DNA from: Hansfordia pulvinata
Taxonomy: Eukaryota; Ascomycota; Sordariomycetes; Xylariales
Direction: 5' to 3'
DNA length: 64,000 nt
Assembly: GCA_006538405.1 (NCBI GenBank)
Contig: BJKQ01000004.1
Location: 1,922,001-1,986,000, forward strand
How positions within the stretch are numbered: position 1 is the first letter of the stretch; every line of letters starts with the position of its first letter. The notes under the pieces were generated by a model. That model was not told the DNA's origin, searched no databases, and worked only from the letters and a program-made list of their open reading frames with translations. Below are positions 1-12,000 of the stretch, in pieces. Position numbers and translations under genes: made by a program.

Positions 1-409
1 GCACGCCACACCGACTGCTGCAGGGTGTACTCGCGGACCCCCGCCATCGCGCCGCCCCGAGCCGCGCGATCGGGATCTCCTTGAGCACCACCTCCCGCCC
101 GTCCTTCTCCCACGTCGCCGTGTGGATCTCCCCGTGCGACCCCGGGTTCGTCAGCAGCTCGAAGTCCCGGAACCCTTTGCCCTTGAGCTCCAGCTCGTTC
201 AGTTCGTCTAGCTCGTCGTCGTCGTCGTCGTCGCCGCCCCGCGCGGCCAGCTCGGGTTGTCCCCGCCAACCGCCGCCGCCGCCGCCGCCTCCGCGGACGT
301 TGGCGACTGTGACCGGTCCCCTGGAGGAGGAGACGCCGGTGGGCGTTGCCGATATCACATGCGAGCAGAGGGCCGACAGCGCGACCAGCCTGACGACAAA
401 GAGCGCCAT
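1..409 (-). CDS. Secreted protein-kinase-like protein, 5' part only (cut by window edge)
   Basis: Reading the minus strand from an ATG at 409 gives a hydrophobic N-terminus beginning MALFVVRLVALSALC that looks like a signal peptide. A Gly-rich stretch and a run of about five Asp follow. The next segment, around residues 80-115, reads FELLTNPGSHGEIHTATW and then VVLKEIP. This resembles a kinase glycine-rich loop followed by the beta-3 strand with its Lys. About 20 codons before the window edge the frame breaks at a G run (plus-strand C run near 54-57). With one base added there, the frame continues as AGVREYTLQQSVWR, which would fit the alpha-C region. The rest of the gene lies outside the window, so the catalytic HRD and DFG motifs cannot be checked. 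The kinase assignment is inferred from a short segment; the signal peptide is clearer. A non-kinase secreted protein remains possible. Confidence 0.55.
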   Translation of the reverse strand, partial: MALFVVRLVALSALCSHVISATPTGVSSSRGPVTVANVRGGGGGGGGWRGQPELAARGGDDDDDDELDELNELELKGKGFRDFELLTNPGSHGEIHTATWEKDGREVVLKEIPIARLGAARWRGSASTPCSSRCGV

Positions 410-433
410 TTGTCTTCTCCGGGGATCCTCGAA

Positions 434-437
<4 letters not shown>

Positions 438-518
<81 letters not shown>
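438..518. repeat. (GT)n microsatellite, about 40 units
   Basis: An uninterrupted GT dinucleotide run lies about 30 bases upstream of the start codon of the minus-strand secreted kinase-like gene, so it is probably in its 5' leader or core promoter. In the other frames it makes poly-Val-Cys and poly-His-Thr reading frames that are not genes. Confidence 0.97.
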
Positions 519-521
<3 letters not shown>

Positions 522-2049
522 ATGTATATGTGCGAGGAGCTGGAAACCTCCGGCCACTTCGACATGCATGAGAGTAAAGGCCGCACAAGGTTGAGTCTAT
601 AAGTCCTTTAAATAAGCCGGAAGCCTGCAAAGGCCTTTAGGCAGAACATCACCCAACGTACTTTACGACAATGAATGCCACTCGCCGATATACATGGAAT
701 GGCTGTTAGCCAACCCCCCCCCTTCCCTTGTAGCCCCTGGTCCCCGGGAGCGCACCGAGATATCGGGGAATTAGCAAGGCCGTGGATATTCAGGCCGGCT
801 CTTCGTTCCATTTTCGGGGCCATGAGCGGCCGAGCTCACGACGGCGCCCCATGTGGCGACCAGTCCGCGAGGGCTACCCTGTCTGCCTGCCAAGCCGGGA
901 ACTGCCAGCCGTGGTTCAGTGGCGATCGCACCGGCCTTCTGGGTCTATTTTCCGACATGACGCCTGCCTGTCTTGCTTGACACTTCCCCGGGCGGCAACC
1001 TGCATCTCTTGCTTGAATTCCCCGGGCGGCATCATGTGGCGATGGCGCCGCGCGGGAACCGACACATGCCGCCCGAGAGGCAAGCATCGGAGAAGACCGA
1101 ATGGTGCCTAGACAGCAGGGAGAGATAAAATTTCCACTTCCACAGGGGGGGGGCAAGAAAGGCGATCCAAGCTCACCGGAAGGCGAAAGAGCGGGCGCGG
1201 AGGCCCGGAGGTCGGTTTCCGGGTGCTAGCCACGCCGCCACCACCACCCGCGCCCTGACAACTGACACTTCTCAAGGCTTCTTTGGCTGGGAAGAGAAAT
1301 GACCCAGGAGCAGCTACGTTTGAGTGCCCATCCATCTCCGAGGGGCTGGCTGTTCGGTTGGAAACTGTCGTGCCTTTTCGCCGTGAAGCGCAAGCCATGG
1401 TCATGCTTGAGAAACACGGAGATCGCGGATAAGAGTCACAAGACGGCCCCACGTGCTCCAGAGCCAGGCCTTTGCTATTATTGGAGCTGGGAAACGTCGC
1501 TCTCTTGGACTACTCGTGGCCTGCGTGGAAGGAATCAGCCACAGCCTTGAAATTCTTGGGAGGCCCGCGGCTTCTGGTTCCCGTTCCATCTCTAATCAAT
1601 ATCAAACGCTCTCGTTCTTCTTCGATTCCCTTCCGACCTCACTGCTGCCGGTCCGGCCCCAGGGTACGTGCTGGTTCGGACTGCTAGCACGATTGTCTTG
1701 TTGTTTACGAGTGAAATCTCGCCCCCTCGGAGCCAGAACCCTTTTGCTCGTGTTATTTCCTTCCAGTCGCGTAACCCGCACATGGAGCGGCAGCGGAGAT
1801 ACGAGGGGCCGCCACCAACCGGGGGTAGACGGTGAGGTAATGAACAGCTGTTCAAATCGTGCGCTTTGCCAGCACCGCGCGTGTGGGCCGGACCTTGACC
1901 AATGACATGTCCAGTCAGAGGCCTTGGGCGCGTCCGGATGGCCAATGAATAAGAGAGGCCGTCGCGGTTTTGTTTTTGGTCTTCTGTTGATTGTCCACGA
2001 CGAGGCTGCCTGCTGCTGACAGTCGCACTTGGAACACGGAAGTACGAGG

Positions 2050-2050
2050 G

Positions 2051-2078
<28 letters not shown>
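2050..2078. repeat. (GA)n microsatellite
   Basis: A run of GA dinucleotides in the first large intergenic gap. Confidence 0.9.
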
Positions 2079-2081
<3 letters not shown>

Positions 2082-3457
2082 GACAGTGCAATGACAATGC
2101 CGAACGGGTAGAAAGAAAACCAAGAATGACGGGCCGTTCAAGATGAATGACTTCAATATGGTTCCATCACTAATGTCAGCACTTTCTAGGATGCTGTAAG
2201 TAGCATATGGTTTGTGCAAAGTGAATAGGTAGGTAGTTAAAGCGATGTACTATCAAGCAGGCTATTCAGCATGTAACAAACCAAACTGATCGCAGACAAC
2301 AAATAACGGGTAAGGTGATGTCGGATCTTGACACACCCCAGGAACGGGGGAGGGGGCTAGAAGGGAGAAGACGAAGCTCGGCGATCCCACCGAAACCGGC
2401 TCACCCACCTGCGCCCACTTGTCGGTGGCTTTGCTGGCGCAGAGCAAGTGCGTGTCTGGCGATCATTTCTGGCGTTTGTGTGGCGGCGGGCCAGACGGCA
2501 CTGGAAATCCAGGTTGGCCTTGCAAGAGAAAGGGGGAGAGAGAGGACTAGGTAGTTGACTGGCTGACTGGAAGACTGACAGACCGATAGGCTGGCTAAAC
2601 TGGCTGGCTGACCGAGGAAAGCACATGCCAGATACCGACACGTCAGTTGTCAAGAGATCCGTTGATAAGCCACGCCCGCTTTGGGCCAGCAGAGGTTTAA
2701 TCGTAGCGGCCTCACAAGAGCAACGATAACAACTCGTCTCAGGGCTCCCTCGCTACCGGATCCTTGGGCGCGAGCGGGAGCCCCGCCCACGCTGACGACC
2801 CAGGAATCGGGGTCGAGCCCAGAGGATCCGCGGCCGTCTTGAAAGGGGAACAGAGATTGGCACACGCGATTGCCCAGGGCAGTGACACAATGGCGCTCCC
2901 CCACGATGGCGCGTGTTCAGATCGCCGTTGATCTACGTGCCTGTTTCTGGTCTTGTCCGGTTCGTTTCGTTGCTCACCGAGCAGCACCGCACGGCAACGC
3001 AGCGCAGCGCAGTGCACCGGTCTTCTGAAGAGGTCTCTGAATGGTCGGCCGGTACTCTTTGGACACCATTCATGACCTACCGCCTGTCTGTCCTTTGATC
3101 TGACTGGATGGATGAAGCTTCCCCTGGGCCAACCTGACTGGCCTGTGGATGAGGAAGAGTGCCTACGACATAGCAGGTACTCGTAATGAAGCGACGACTC
3201 CCTCCTGTGGGGCGGCCCATCCACTTGAGCCCGTCAGCAACAATGGGAGAGGCAGAGAGGGGCTGAAGGATCCCGCGCTGACGGACCGTTATGGAACATC
3301 GAAAGCCGAGCACCTTGAGCCCTACGCGTCATTAGCGCTGGCCCGCGTCTTCTGGCAATTTTCCCACGGCCGGTGCTCGCGGACCTTCGTGCGAGTCTTT
3401 GGGTTCTTGCGGAAACCCCGGGAACGAGGCTGCCTGGACGCACATCAGGGGTGATAC

Positions 3458-3505
3458 GCACGCACAGCTGCACGCACAGCTGCACGCACAGCTGCACGCA
3501 CAGCT
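3458..3505. repeat. 12-base tandem repeat, four perfect copies
   Basis: The unit GCACGCACAGCT occurs four times head to tail without mismatch. Each unit junction holds the palindromic core CAGCTG. The tract lies in intergenic DNA with no gene within about 2 kb downstream. Confidence 0.95.
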
Positions 3506-4347
3506 GGCGAGCCGGGCCGGGCCGGGTTCGACACTGATCGGTACTCGTATGCATCCAGACGATGGGGTGTGCCGCTCACGAGTGCGTGGGAGGCGGGCGC
3601 CTTGGAGAGGGATGGATTGGCGGTGGCGGTTCTCGGTCGGCTGGAGAGGGAGATGATGGAAGCGATAAGCCTTCTTCCAAGGCTCCCGCTCCCGTCCGCG
3701 CAAGGCCCCGCTGCATCTTCTTGACGGCGGCAGGCGGGATTGGGCAGGATTCGAAGAACGATTCCATGCCAAGATGCCGGCCGCCTTGCAGGTATCCGTA
3801 GAGCCAGATTGGCGGGAGCGGGAGGGATCGATGGCAGGGACCAAAGCTGATAGGTACTTCTCTACCTATGTACTCGTATTTGCGAATGGACGCGTACGCG
3901 TCTTCGTGCGGGCCCAAGTGCGCGTACTCGTACGAGTACCTGGTTGGATTCGATGAAATGATGTGAGCATGACAGACATGGACCACCGTGAATGTCGGGT
4001 ACCAGCAGGTAAGTGATCCTGGTGGTGGTGCGATGAGAAGAAACAAAGGCGAAGAACTGGAAGAGAGGCGCTGTCGTGGCCGTCTCTGAAACGACGGAAC
4101 CCACTCGCCCACAGATCGGTGACCCTGCGGACGGCAGAGTGACTGGGTCTGGTCTAATGCGGCCGCCTCCTACCGTACGGATGGTTACGGACACGACACG
4201 GGTAGGTTGACACAGGGGATGAAGCACGTCCCCGAAACATGCAAGTTGAGGCACGCCCTGAGGCCCTCTTCTTATCCATGCAGCTTAATGACAGCGAACA
4301 AGCACTCGCATCTCAATGAACCAGGCAGAACTTCCCAAGCAGTAATG

Positions 4348-4368
4348 CCCCCCCCCCCCCCCCCCCCC
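4348..4368. repeat. 21-base C homopolymer
   Basis: A pure C run followed by TACTCGTAC and then a GA/GATA tract. Runs of this kind recur in the window (about 25278-25294 C, about 63010-63025 G) and are places where base calls are unreliable. Confidence 0.9.
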
Positions 4369-5527
4369 GCGTACTCGTACCTCTGAAAGAGAGAGAGAGA
4401 GATAGATAGAGATACCTAAAGATAAACTCTTGTTACCCTCGTACCTCACTGCCGTCTGCACCGGGCTGGAAACAGGAGGCCCCTTATCCGTCCGCGTGAG
4501 GTAGGTTCCGTGGTTCCTTATGTACATGATTACCTTGGGTTCCGTAAGTGCCCGGAAGAGATGCATGTACTAAAGGCAATCGGCTTGACTTCAGGAAGGG
4601 GCTGCTTGTTTCCATGATGTCTTGGTGCCCACGTGCCCATCGTGCCTACCTAGGTACCTAAGGTATTCATCTGCAACTTCCCCATTGGATCTCCACGGCG
4701 AGATACGAGTACCTACTCGTACCTACCTTATGTAGGGCACTCACCTCGTCAAACACATCTGGATATGGTACGTAGACCTTGTCACCCTGGCACTTAAAGT
4801 GCCACCTAACTTTGGTAGGTACCAGCGAGGGCGGGCCCTCAGTGCCTGTCGAAAAAGCTTAGCCATCCCCACTTTCAGGGGTGGCGCTGCGTCTCCGTTC
4901 GCTTCCTGTCAGCTATTTTCAGCCAAGCTTTCCAAGTGCCGTTAAGGCTCGCACGACAGACGCCCCGTGGACCGCGACCTGACAGGCTCCCCCGTCCCAC
5001 CGCGGCGGCTAACTACCGTAGGTAGCTGCGCCAGTGCCGCCTTCCCGTTCGTTGGCCGCCCGTCTCCCTTCTCGGCAGTCGTCGTTGGTCTGACGATCTC
5101 TGGCTCTGTGGTCGTTTCGTCCTCCTCCTCGTCGCTCTGCTCGTCATCTTCGTCCACCGGGTCCCTGACTCCCCGGCCCCACAACGCTCGACGGCCCAGG
5201 CGAGCCAGGAAGCCACCTCGACCAGATACGTCGACTCCGTGACGAAGACCCAGTGCCATCCCCCCACCCCGAACGAATGGCTGACAGGCCTCCCCTCCTT
5301 TCTCTGGCGCCACTGCCCGCGCGGCCTGGCCCGTGTGCCCATCCTCTTCCCACAACCCCGGACACAAGGACAACAGGCAGAGGAGGAAGGGGGCGAACAC
5401 AACAAGAACCTCCCCTCCCCCCGGTCCGTCCGCTTGTCCTCCATCCAAATAGAAAAAGCGACAAGCGCCCACCCGCCTTTGCCAAGGAGATCCTCTCCGC
5501 AAAATCTCTTGGCCAGCCAAGCACAAC

Positions 5528-8209
5528 ATGGACTGCGAAGAGTTCACCCACACAGGGTCCTACCTGCCCCTGGTCGGGAACCGCGTTGTCGAGAGCGAGA
5601 CCGACAGCCAAGACCTCGACGCCGAGTCGCTGAGGAGCGGTCACACCCAGGCCACCCACAAGACGGTCGAGAGCCGCAAGAGGGCCCCCGATGTACCCGA
5701 GTACGAAAAGGTTGGTTTCCTCTCTGGTCCCCTGCTCGACAAGATACTCGACACGGAAATCGGGAAGAAAAACAAAACTGACTCTGGGCCAACCAGCGAG
5801 AGGGAGCGTCAAGCACCGAGCTCTTCTACGATCTGTGGTTCGTGGCCAACCTCAATGTCTTCACAACGGTACGAATTATTATTATTATTTTCCTCTCAGA
5901 GAGCTGGCTGCGGACGGACCGACTGACTCATTGCCCACAGGTTCATGATATATACGATGACAGCAAGCTGGGCTCTTTCATCGGATACATTGCGTAAGGC
6001 GAACCCAACTCTGCTCACCCCCATTCGGGCCAACCCCCCCTCCCCCCCTTCTTAGTGCCCTCAAACGCTGACAATAAGACTGGGGGCAGACTTCTGTGGA
6101 CGACATGGCTACTCACAACCATGCACGATGTGCGGTTCTACACCGACAGCGTCGCCGAGCGCTGCCTGCGGGCCGTCCACCTCGGCGTCATGGTTGGCTT
6201 TGCCGAGATAGGCAGCCAATTCGACCCTGATAATCAGATTAAATCCATCTTCATGTCCATGTCGCTCTTCCTCGCTTTCTCACGCTTCGTCCTCGCCGTC
6301 CAGTACGGCCAAGTACTGTATCAGTCGCGCCGCTACGAGCGCAGCCGCAAGCCGCTGCTGCTGACCACCGGTCTCCACCTGTTGGCTGCCCTCATCTACC
6401 TCGGCATCTCCTTCAAATTTCAAGATGGCTACAACAGCAAATTCTTCATCATCTGGTACTTGGCCAGCTTTGTCGAGATTGTCGTTCATCTGCAGATTTC
6501 GCGCTACTCCGAGACGCTGTCTTTCGAGGAGACTCATCTGGGCGAGCGCTTCAACCTCTTGACGCTAATCATCCTCGGCGAGGGGCCATCATTCTGGCTA
6601 AGAACGTCACCCTGGTAGTCAAAGACACTTATGTCAAGGACAAGAATCTGTCTACGTGGAGTAAGTAAAGCCATTCTGCAGTGTTTCGCAGCCTCTTTCG
6701 GCCTTTGCCTCTCTACAACCCTTGCAACCCCCCCTTTCTTTGCCCCTTTTCATCATGCCATCATGGGTGCCTTCATACACACCACAATGGCCGATAATGA
6801 AACTGAACTGACCCTTTCTTTTTTTGGTAGGCGGCTCTCTGATTGGAATCGTCACAGCGGCCACGGCCCTGATCTACCTGCTCTACCAACTCTATTTTGA
6901 CTGGATGAACGGCAGCGAGCACCCGCGGCACCGGCAGGTGACGTGGGCTATGCTTCACCTGCCCTTTCACATTGCGCTGCTGCTGCTAGTCGAGGGCGCC
7001 AACCAATTCATCACGTGGCAGCGCATCCTCGAGTCTGTGTCCATGCCCTACTACCTCATCGACTCCATCCACTCGCGCGTCCCCGCCAACCCAACCAGCT
7101 GGGACTACGCCCACTACCTCAACGAGACGGCCAAATACTACCTCGAGATCTACCCCCCGAGGACCAGGTCGCCGCCTACGGCGAGATGAACCATCACGTT
7201 GCCGACTTGCTCGAGATCCCCGACACGTTCTGGCAGCCCTATCGCGACACACACGCTCTCGACGCCTCCCCCACCGCCGCCCGCTTCCTCAACGACCTGA
7301 CCGAAGTCCTCTACGCCATCATCAACGGCGTCTACTACAGCTTCGACATTGAAATCCCTGAGACTATCGGCAAGGGTGGCGACCCAGATGTCATCCAGCA
7401 GCAGCAGACGGCCGCTCTAGGCGTGCGCTTCCGTCTTGTGGTAAGTGCTCACATACATGCTGACTGACTTCACTATACCCCCTTTCATACCCAGTTCCTA
7501 GCCTTGATACGTCCCCACACTGACATTGTACCTTTTTAAGTTCATCTACGCCTACGCCTGCGCCGGCTTCGTCCTGGTCCTGCTGGCGCTCATGCATATT
7601 CTGTCCAAGCGCGAAGGCTGGAGCACCTTCAATATTCTGCGCACAGGCTTCACTGTCGCCATCGGCGTCGGCCTGGCCCTCGTCACCCTCGTTGGCACCA
7701 ACATGCAGACTCTTATCACCTTTGTTGATACGCCCTGGATGCTACCAGCCATCACCATCGTCTACCTGTTCGTTTTGGTCTTGTCACACCTGCCACACCC
7801 CTCGTGGTCCTGGCTGGCCGGTCCCGCTGCCGAGGCCGAGGCCAGGTCCATCATCGAGGCGTCTTCCGCCTCGTCTTCCGCCTCCGCCCGCAAGCGCCGC
7901 CGCTCCTCGGCTAAAACGCTCGTCTCCTCCTCCGCGTCGTCCACGGTGGCCGCCGGGGGAGACGGCGACGACAAGCTGCACGGCGACTTTGAGCACCATG
8001 AGCCGCCCCCAGATGCCACGCACCTCAAGCACCGCCACCACTCCCACCACTCCCCGGATTACTCCCACCATCGTCACTCGCATCAACAACCTCTCGACTA
8101 CCTCCTGCGCGCCTCTTTCAAGCCGGCCGCACATCACAATCACCACCACAACCACCACAACAAGCACCGGCCCGGCGCCGAGCGCTTGAGCCACCTTCCG
8201 TTCCACTAG
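5528..8209 (+). CDS. Low-temperature-requirement A (LtrA) family membrane protein
   Basis: I read six exons: 5528-5710, 5797-5868, 5941-5993, 6090-6660, 6831-7440 and 7541-8209, giving about 719 residues. The segment ELFYDLWFVANLNVF near residue 70, the following WTTWLLTTMHDVRFYTDS, and LGERFNLLTLIILGEG are hallmarks of the LtrA family. These are polytopic membrane proteins of unclear biochemical role, first linked to low-temperature growth in Listeria. Hydrophobic segments recur through exons 3-6. The last about 60 residues are very rich in His. Two single-base breaks must be bridged: a G run at 6582-6585 in exon 4 and a C run at 7153-7158 in exon 5. With one base restored at each, all splice phases agree. 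The first intron has a GTTGGT donor, which is unusual. The family call is firm; transport or sensing function is unknown. Confidence 0.86.
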
Positions 8210-9073
8210 TATCTTTCCGTCAACCTCCCGAAACGGCACGCTTGTCGGGCATGAGCCGTCCAAAAAAGGAAAAAGGATACAGCGAGAGACGAGGGGAGAC
8301 ACAACGACAATAATGAGCGGAGTTGCACGTTCTTTCCTTCTTCTAGACCATCGATTTCCAGCATCTGTGCCTGTCTCTGCAACCTGCTTTGACTCGAGTG
8401 AATTTCCCTCCCATTCCTCATAAGATTCTTCAAAAGATACCACCTTCAGCGACCTTTGTTTTCTTTATCTCCACCAGATCCCTGGCCGGTGTCAAATTTG
8501 TCATTATTTTCCTCCTGTCCAAATGAGCGAGCGCGTCAAAGACATCGAAGATCTGTTTAGCAAGCGAAGTATTTTCGCTGTCACAATCACCATTCATACT
8601 CGATAAAATAGAATGGCGAGAGAATCAGATGAATCATTTCTACCATAAAAGTCGTTTTTGAAACCTCTATTGTCGCCTGTGATCAATACCGATACTTCAT
8701 CGCCCTGAAAGTACTGAAATGTCTCATCTGGCGGCCTGCCGAACCTGCGCATGTTATGCTGAACAGTGCGGACAAGTCAGAAATGGAAAAACGGAGAAAC
8801 GTGCGCGTGTACCATCGCGCTATTGATGGATTAGGATACAATTTAATTCAGGATATTTCCGTACAGTAAAAATCTATTAAATCCCTAGTTCTCGTCATGC
8901 CCTCGCTACCGTTGCCGCTGCCATGACGCCGTTTCTTGTGCCGAAAAAAAAGAAATTAGAAATAGGAGTTGAAGGAAAACAACGCCGTTGAGACGACGCG
9001 CACGTGGTTTACACAAGCGTTGCTCCGTGCCCGGTCCTGAGGAGACCCAATGCAATGCAATGTAGCACGCTTC
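8210..9073. other. Convergent 3' intergenic region, no gene seen
   Basis: This stretch separates the 3' ends of LtrA (+) and the MINDY deubiquitinase (-). It is more AT-rich than its surroundings from about 8450 to 8990, which fits shared 3' untranslated and polyadenylation sequence. No reading frame or RNA gene was recognised. Confidence 0.6.
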
Positions 9074-12000
9074 TTACATCAGAATGCAGTCCCTTCCGTT
9101 GGTCGCGTTCGCGCCGGCCAGGTTGGCCGCCGGCGTCATCTGCGAGAAGTACTGCCTGGGTGGGCGTTGTGGCAGCGCGGGGCCGGACCCGTTCGGGCGC
9201 GTGGACTGGGGGGATGCCGCGGCCGCGCTCGAGCGCCGGCGGTTCTGCATGGCGGAGCTGGGGCTGCTCGACGGGTGGTTCGGGTGTCCTGGTTGGGGCA
9301 CGTAGGGCCTGGCCTTGGACGCTTGCTCATATGTCGGCGGCACCTCCTCGCCACTCTCGTCGGCCGGCCTGTGTGTCCTGTTGGGCGGGGGCACCAGAGG
9401 CGACACGTGCTGCCCTTGAGTTGGTCTGCGTTGCCCGGACGCTCGTGGGCTGGCGCCCGCTGCTTGGGTCGAGCTGGTTCTAGCAGGGAGTGCGGGCGCT
9501 ACCCTCTTCCCATCGAGCTCGTGCGGCCGTGGGATATGCTCCCGCGGACCCCACTGTCTCGGCGACCTTGGGTTTCAATAAAGTTTTCAGAGAGCTGGCT
9601 CTCTTGCCTTCGCGCGGCTTGATCCGACCTGTGGCGCTCGTCCTCCTCTTCTTGCAGCTGCAGAGCCAGGGCCAAATCTCGGTCCTCCTGCTCCAAGTCG
9701 CCGTCCGCGAGGGGGTTACTTTGGCGGTTGCTCTGTGAACGTCGGCTTCCGGCGGTCTGCCATTCGCCATGAGATGCGTTGCGGCTTTCACGCTCACTCT
9801 GCGAGGATCCCTGGTTTGCAGCGTGAGGTCCACCGACCGGCCGGAAGTCCCCGGAGTGAAATCCAGCTCGCTCTCCGCTCACGTCTACCAGAGACTCCCA
9901 AATCACCTCGTCGTGTTTGTGATATCCTGCGTCAGTCACAAGAGTGTATAGCTGGCGGTTTTCCGGGTTGCGGTACAGTGTCGAGAAATGGTCGTTTCGA
10001 AACAAGATAGCCACAGAGCCGGGCTGCATCGACTGGGTGATGGAATCCAGGCCAAAGGGAGTCAGCTGGGTGGCTGAGGTCGACAGCCATGCTTTCAGAG
10101 TGAGGATATCCTGGTAGAGCTGTTGCTCTTCTTCCGTGAGCCCCGCCTCAGACGTGCTCAGTTTCATATCGAGTTCTTCCTCCCTAAACAAAAGGTTCTG
10201 GACTTCGTCGTAAGAAGAGGCTTGTCGACGAAACGCTTCTACGGCGAAATCATCGCTCCGTGGGATCCAGCCGTGGATGAGCGGGACAGAAAAGGTGGCG
10301 TAGAGCTTTAGGTCCCGGGTTTCTTCGAAGCCGCCCGCGGACGGTCCATTTGCTTCAGAGACGAACCGTGGGTTCACGTTCATGCCAGTCTGGAGCCCCT
10401 TCATAAAGGTGTATAGCTCAGTCAGATCCGGCAGCTCCTTATTGGCATCCAACCGCCTTGGAGACATGAGCTCGTCGAAAATGGCCTCGAGCAAGAAATC
10501 GAGGCTCACCTGCTCTCTTGTCTTCAGTGTTTCCACCAGATTGGAGTTGACGCCAACGGGCGTAGTCAGGGTCAGAGCGTTCACCAGAGCGACCAGGGGG
10601 CAAGGTCCGTTGGCATTCTGTACGAGAATGGGGGTTTTTCGGATATTCCTAATGCTCGAGTCGTACCAGTTTATGTTTTTGATTTGGTACGTTTCTGACT
10701 TGGCTTGCGTCCGCGGGGGCTGCGGAGGTGGCTGGTGTTCGGAAACCTGTCGCGAACTGGTACTTGACGCAGGTATAGCAATCGGATCCGACGCTGGTGT
10801 AGCAGGAGCATTGGCTGGAGCCGGTGCCGGGTCAGGTGCCGGAGCGTCGATATCGAGTAGACTGGGCAACCTATGCGGAGCTGGAGGTGGTTGAGGCGGT
10901 GGTTGAGGTGTAGGCTCGACTGGCGTGGCTGTTACAACTTCAGGGAGAAGATCAGACTGAGGTATGGGTGGGGACTTTTGAAGAGGCTTGTTTTCTCGAG
11001 GGCTGGGCGGAGCTGCCTGTGTCGCAGCAGATCGGGGCGCCTGGGCGAAGGCATCGCCCGACTCTGGAACAGGGGCAGGTTTGGGCGGGTCAGGGCCTGT
11101 CACTGTCGAGGGGACATTGCCTTGCACGCCCTCATCGTGGTCATCTTCATCTTGGAAATTTTCCCAAGAATCTTGCCGGGACAGCATGTGTTCCGCATGG
11201 CCGGGCTCCGGAGCAGGATCGATAATATCCCACTCATCAGGGGAGTGAGGCCGAGCGTGTTCCTGTGCGGCCATTCTCGGTACGGAGTCGCCTCTTGAAC
11301 CGAGATCGTGCCACCCGTTCTGGTCATCAAGAAATGAGGGTTTGGATAGGTGGTGGTCCTCAGTCCGAGCAGTAGGTTCCTGGCCCGTAGCAGCCTCTGA
11401 TAGCGGAGGTGAGGCATGCGAGGGCTGCCGCGCGTGTCGTCCCGACTCATCGTCACCGCCCGGGATGAGCGAAGCAGGAACTGTGGTTTTCTTTGATGCG
11501 GCAGCGGCGTCCAGTGCTGGCTTCCACGGATTTGTTGATGGAGCCGAGTCCCGTAACTCCATATAAGCAAAGGCGTCGGTGGGGGGCGGAGGGGCGCTGG
11601 TGGGCATGGTGGGCGTCTCCGTTGAATTCGGTGTGGAGGCGCCGGGCGAGACGGGCTTGCGTTTGATGGGTCCGGGTTTGAGAGCTGAAGGCACATCGAC
11701 GGTTGGTTGTGATCGAGGGCCGGGCTTCGACTCGTTGACGGGCTCGGGGGGTGGCTCGGCCTGCGGCTCGGGCTGTGGCAGCGGTTCGGGCTGGGGAGGA
11801 GGCGCAAATTGATCAGGAATCTTGGGCATCGCGGGCACTTGGGTCATATCGTCCCAGGGATTGCGGCCATCACCCTCGAAACTAGCACCCGGGGCGACGA
11901 TGCCAGGGCGCATTATGTCGGGGATTGGGGGATGGTAAAAGTGCTGCCAGTAGTGGCGACGGTATCAGTGCGGCGGATGCCCTGGGAACGCGGCAGACCG

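Larger units (their letters stand above)
519..5527. other. Intergenic, about 5 kb, no gene seen
   Basis: No frame here looks like a conserved protein. Reading frames of up to about 205 codons exist on both strands, but they have arbitrary composition, no recognisable domain, and run through simple repeats. Contents include a (GA)n tract at about 2050-2078, a 12-base tandem repeat at 3458-3505, a 21-base C run at 4348-4368 with a GA tract after it, and several copies of the TACGAGTA/TACTCGTA motif from about 3.5 to 4.7 kb. The last part should hold the promoter of the LtrA gene. Confidence 0.7.

Noticed and set aside
81..602. Plus-strand frame of 173 codons through the GT repeat
   Set aside because: It is the antisense of the secreted kinase-like gene, with Ser, Pro and Val-Cys runs produced by simple repeats.
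3458..3505. Short repeat array considered as CRISPR
   Set aside because: Units are 12 bases with no spacers and the genome is fungal.
4942..5553. Minus-strand frame of 203 codons before LtrA
   Set aside because: Overlaps the start of LtrA, is low-complexity (Gly/Glu/Thr) and resembles no protein; probably promoter DNA.
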